Positions 60,401 through 64,000 of a stretch of 64,000 bases of DNA are shown piece after piece. This stretch comes from Monarcha castaneiventris obscurior. Taxonomy: Eukaryota; Chordata; Aves; Passeriformes; Monarchidae. The stretch is from assembly GCA_026261815.1 (NCBI GenBank), contig JAMPIT010000884.1, positions 12,537,001-12,601,000 on the forward strand, given 5' to 3'. Position 1 is the stretch's first letter. Each line of letters starts with the position of its first letter. The position numbers and the translations under genes were made by a program. The notes beneath the pieces were generated by a model. That model did not search any database. It saw only the letters and a list, made by a program, of their open reading frames with translations, and had not been told where the DNA came from.

Positions 60401-62501
60401 GGAAATCAGAATCTATTACTTTTAAAACCCCACGATGCATAAGGGTTCTGACTTTTTAACACTAGGGATAGACAGAAACACTATGCAGATGATTTTGGAC
60501 AAAGGACAGAAAGAACACCAAGAGAACAAAGTGTACAACAATCTCAGCTAACTGCAAAGTCTGGATTTCCTGTGATGAACTGAATCAGAAAATCCTATAG
60601 CCTTTCCAAGTATAAAATGGAACAACAATACAGTAGCTAACTCAGTGAAACCCTTTAAAATCTACCCATTCGAACCACTGCTTCTATAGTATAATTATTA
60701 ATAATGGCAATCTAGTACCTGAGAAGCCTTGAATTGAAACCTGGTGTAGAGGTGCTCTTTCAGGCCACATGTTACCATGGAGGTACAGAAATTAGTTCTC
60801 TTACCAACTCTTGTGAGTCCAGCTAATGTACAGTGTTCCTTTTCTATGTACCCTAGTTCCTATTTATACAGCTGTTCATTGAAGAAAAACTGAAATAATT
60901 TAGAAAGACAAAGATACCTATTTCAAGTATTAAATAAACTGCTAGGAACTTCCTAGAAATTTTGCTCAACAGTAGGAAGCAAGTTCTTTATTTTCCACAT
61001 CATAAGCCTAATAACACTAACAAAACCCCTGCTCATTGCACTACTGCAGATTTTACAATATGAATTTAGATTGCTGAAAAGAAAAACAGATGGAGCAGAA
61101 CTGCCGAACGCTCTGGAAATCCCAGGGCTGCACACACAGCGCTGGGGCCTGAACTGGGATGGACTAAAGGGCACATTCTACTCACTTTCCAGAAGCAGCT
61201 TCCAGAGCATCAAAAGTGGAAAATAATTTGCATTTGCTCAAATGTAAATGATATTCATGAGAATAAAAGGAAATCTCAGAAGTTAGGCTTATATATAGCA
61301 TATTCATGAATCTGAAAGGGGTATTTAGATGTCTTGATTTTTTGAGCTTTGTTTATATTCCTGTTGTGTTGATTTGTAATGGCAAAAATATGTTCTCACT
61401 GGTCCCAAATGTTGATGTCCAGCTAGGGAGATGGACCAACAATGCATCATAAACATGTGGCAGCAACCAAGCTAATACTCTCTGATGCGTAGATTAATTT
61501 GGGGTTTATGATGGAGCTTTTAGGGTACAGCAAGGAAGAAACAGTACAGCAGAGAAGTGCCAGAGATGCAAAAAGAGTTGGGGAGGAGAGGGAATATGAG
61601 AGGACAAGGAAGGAAAGCTCAAGATTCAAGGAAGATAATAAGAAAAACTTCCAGCACAGAGCTGAGGAGAAACCTCGTTCTCAGCCTCATATCTTCTGTC
61701 TTTCTTTCCTGTCCCCTGTCCAATGTATGCAGCAGCCAAGATGGAAAGGTAGCTTGGCTCCACGGGAATAAAATCACCTGGCAATGCATCCAGTAACACT
61801 TGCTCTCAGAGATTATACTCCCTCTACAATGATTACTCTTACTTCACATTATTACACTCAACTACTACACTACACAGAGATGAGTACTACACTGCACCAC
61901 ATCTCTACCTAAAAGAAGTAATAAATATTTTGTTTCTATGCATCAGACTTAAAAATCATGAACTGTTAATTTCTGTGTAAGCAAAAAGTAACAGCAATGG
62001 CATGCTGCAAAATACACATATTTACAAATTTCCAATTCCCTGTTCACTTATTAAAAAATTCTCATGAAAAACCAGTCATCTCTTTTGAACAGAAAGGCAG
62101 TGAAATGTTTATATTTTAGGTGTTACTCTACTGAGAGCTTAAGAGAGAGTTCTGGACCAAAGGATAGCATGTTTCTACTTTGCCTGGGCTACAGCAAAAT
62201 CCTTGCTAACTCTCTACTGTATCCTCAGGGCATGTGTGTATGAATGCTGCCTAAAGGTAGCATTGAAGACCTAGTGGAAAAAAAGTAAATATAAATAATC
62301 CTTAGGGGTTTAAATTCATTTTATACCAACTATTTTCCTCCCTACTGTACTTTGCCAAAACAGTCTCCTATGTTGGGAGTCTATGATGGGAAAGAAAACA
62401 TTTCAGTCTTATGTGATATCAAGATTTTTTAAAGTGTTTTGATAAGCACTGGCTTTTAATCAAGTATTGCAACATTTGCAAAGAACTTGACGTAGTAAGT
62501 C

Positions 62502-62535
62502 ACTTATATCCTTTATATACTTATATCCTTTATAT
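62502..62535 (+). repeat. exact 17-bp tandem duplication
   Basis: ACTTATATCCTTTATAT occurs at 62502-62518 and again, unchanged, at 62519-62535. Confidence 0.95.
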
Positions 62536-62766
62536 ACTTTGTGTATACAGTGTATATTTAGTCTCAAGGCACCACTGCTGCCCAGTGTGAGCCAGGCCCC
62601 TGAGACAAGGACACCACCATCCCAACAGCTTTTTTGTAACCTGTACAACCTTCTAGCACTTCACTGAAAAACAAAAGGCTGACATTCCCCACATCTTCCT
62701 GAACACACACAGGGGCTGTTCCCGAAGTAAAATGGATCTGCAAAGGATGCCACAGGGTCCTGGATT

Positions 62767-63141
62767 TTGCCCAACTGGTGTTTTCATGTGCAAGCTCCAG
62801 CAACTAGAAATATTTTCATGGTCCCCAAAATGGAAGACACCTCACAAAAGCGATCCCTTAACCAATTCTGCACAAGGAAGATAATCCTCATACCTCCCTA
62901 TCTTCCTTCTACTGCAATTTGGTCCCAAAAGAAATTTTCTTGCAAGAGCAGCATTTCCAACAGGAATATTCTCTACTGGCAGCGGCGGGGGGCTGAAGGA
63001 GTAAATCTAGGTAGACAGCTCCTACAGAGGAATTTAAGGAGCACCATTTCCCATGGGGAAACTAAGGCAGAGGTGTGTAAGGAACACATCTGGGCCACTC
63101 TGTGGATCAGTGCAAAGCCAAGATCAGACCCATCACCATGA
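62767..63141 (+). pseudogene. 124-codon open frame, probably not a gene
   Basis: The frame begins at ATG 62767 and its last third (63040-63130) is made of a minus-strand MIR-like remnant. I recognise no domain. It is recorded as a non-functional open frame; there is no positive evidence of a parent gene. Confidence 0.1.
63040..63130 (-). repeat. MIR-like SINE fragment
   Basis: CCCATGGGGAAACTAAGGCA, GAGGTGTGTAAGGAACACAT, CTGGGCCACTCTGTGGATCA and GTGCAAAGCCAAGATCAGAC follow the reverse complement of MIR (gatggggaaactgaggc, gagaggttaagtgacttgcccaaggtcac, cagtggcagagccaggactagaac). Confidence 0.6.
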
Positions 63142-64000
63142 TATACTGGCAGCTGAGAAAAAGAAAACAGAGGAGCTTCAATGCTTTAGATGACAGGAAG
63201 AGAATTAATTTTCTGATGTGGTGTTTTGTTGATTCTTTCGTCTTGTCATGTAGAGCAGAAATAATGTTCATAGGATTAGAGTAAACTCACAGCAAAAGAC
63301 TCTTATGATTATTAAGCATCTCAGCTTCAATTTGATGTTTTATCACCTGCCAACCTTCCACATCAAAAATTATTTTTGTGTGTATTTGAAACACAAAATT
63401 AACAAAATATCAGCCCAGAATTTAAAACACTTCTTAAACATGTTAGAAAAGTAAGTTTAAAATGTCACTGAAGCTACAAAGAGGAAAAAGCCTGTCCATT
63501 GCTCTTATGCAATAATTAATTTTCATCAGGGTCCTTATTATGCATTAGTTTTTATAGAGCAACAAAACGTAACTGCATGCTATTGTTTAAACACATTTGG
63601 GGCATATGCCAGAACAGTAAAGGCTGGAAATAAGTGTAAAGGATAATACACAAAATGTAGCTAAATGTATTCTATATTATGGATCCATAATACAGAATGC
63701 AAATGATTCTGACTAAGCATTCACAGGAGACAGTCTTTAGGGTGCATGCTGTGAATGTATATTATGAATAATGCATAAAACTTGGCTAGATCTTAATGAG
63801 TCCATTGACATCCTATGGGGTCCACAGGAGCCTTAGATCCCAAAGCATGTCAGTGGCATATTACTCTCCTCCCCTCCTTCATTTAAAAAATACTTTCTTA
63901 AAACAAAGGAAATTAAAACATAAAAGAAAAAGGCTTTAGCTCTTATTTAACTCCCATATGATGGCAAATGCAGAGTCACAAACCCTGACTTCCCTCACTC
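63131..64000. other. non-coding AT-rich sequence
   Basis: No gene seen. It contains the near-palindrome at 63666-63701. A weak CCATTGACATCCTATGG core near 63802-63818 could be one more remnant of the inverted-repeat family. Confidence 0.6.
63666..63701. repeat. 36-bp near-perfect palindrome
   Basis: The arms are 18 bases each and meet at GGATCC with no loop. The inner 18 bases (TATTATGGATCCATAATA, 63675-63692) are a perfect palindrome, and 16 of 18 arm positions match overall. Confidence 0.95.

Larger units (their letters stand above)
56531..63039. other. non-coding sequence
   Basis: No supportable gene. It includes a G-quadruplex motif (57460-57474) and an exact 17-bp tandem duplication (62502-62535). 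Overlapping open frames at 56989-57347 (plus) and 61499-61796 (plus, two frames) have no recognisable domain. Confidence 0.6.

Noticed and set aside
1..64000. Prokaryotic or phage-like system, CRISPR array, tRNA or rRNA gene
   Set aside because: There is no dense gene organisation and there are no spaced direct repeats. I saw no tRNA-like A/B box pair. The CR1 and MIR content points to a vertebrate genome.

Overview
The window looks like AT-rich, gene-poor nuclear DNA from a bird, or less likely another sauropsid. The main evidence is the interspersed repeats. At 44633-45247 there are two 5'-truncated 3' ends of CR1 LINEs, one of them well preserved, and there are shorter CR1 tails at 29161-29212 and perhaps 24223-24290. 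Around them are very old MIR-like SINE remnants and several short inverted-repeat elements centred on degraded CCATTGAAGTCAATGG-like cores, a kind of sequence common in bird and reptile DNA. I saw nothing resembling Alu, L1 or B1/B2, and no bacterial gene organisation, operon, CRISPR array, tRNA or rRNA gene.

Layout. Bases 1-228 are one open frame that runs in from the left edge and ends in TGA. Two overlapping AATAAA signals and a T-rich stretch follow within about 60 bases, so this may be the 3' coding end of a gene whose body lies to the left. I could not identify the protein. A possible alternative last exon lies at 322-418. From about 420 to 64000 I find no convincing protein-coding exon. 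The longest open frames (about 130-177 codons) are about what chance gives in 64 kb of AT-rich sequence. Several overlap repeats or are open on both strands.

Repeats by region. 3.2-14.6 kb: an inverted-repeat element (3238-3338), three MIR-like copies, a C-rich strand-asymmetric tract (6185-6610) and A/C-rich simple repeats. 14.6-29 kb: mostly unique sequence with a GC-richer block (18.7-19.5 kb), a MIR-like remnant (21.3 kb), an inverted-repeat element (23988-24100) and an ORF followed by a good splice-donor match (27.2 kb). 29-36 kb: a CR1 tail, TA/CA microsatellite, inverted-repeat element (32955-33027), GC-richer block (33.7-34.0 kb), a perfect 12-bp hairpin (34746-34772) and a GATA microsatellite enclosed by a perfect 12-bp inverted repeat (35458-35581). 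36-49 kb: unique sequence, the two CR1 copies, and inverted-repeat elements at 43295-43364 and 48101-48180. 49-64 kb: a 21-bp minisatellite (52411-52515), short tandem duplications, a G-quadruplex motif (57460-57474), a MIR-like copy (63.1 kb) and a long near-palindrome (63666-63701).

No gene set here can be said to work together. The window is best read as the flank of one gene plus a gene desert or very large intron. I found no previously undescribed biological system. The most interesting items are the possible gene end at the left edge, the degenerate inverted-repeat family and a few strong DNA-structure motifs.
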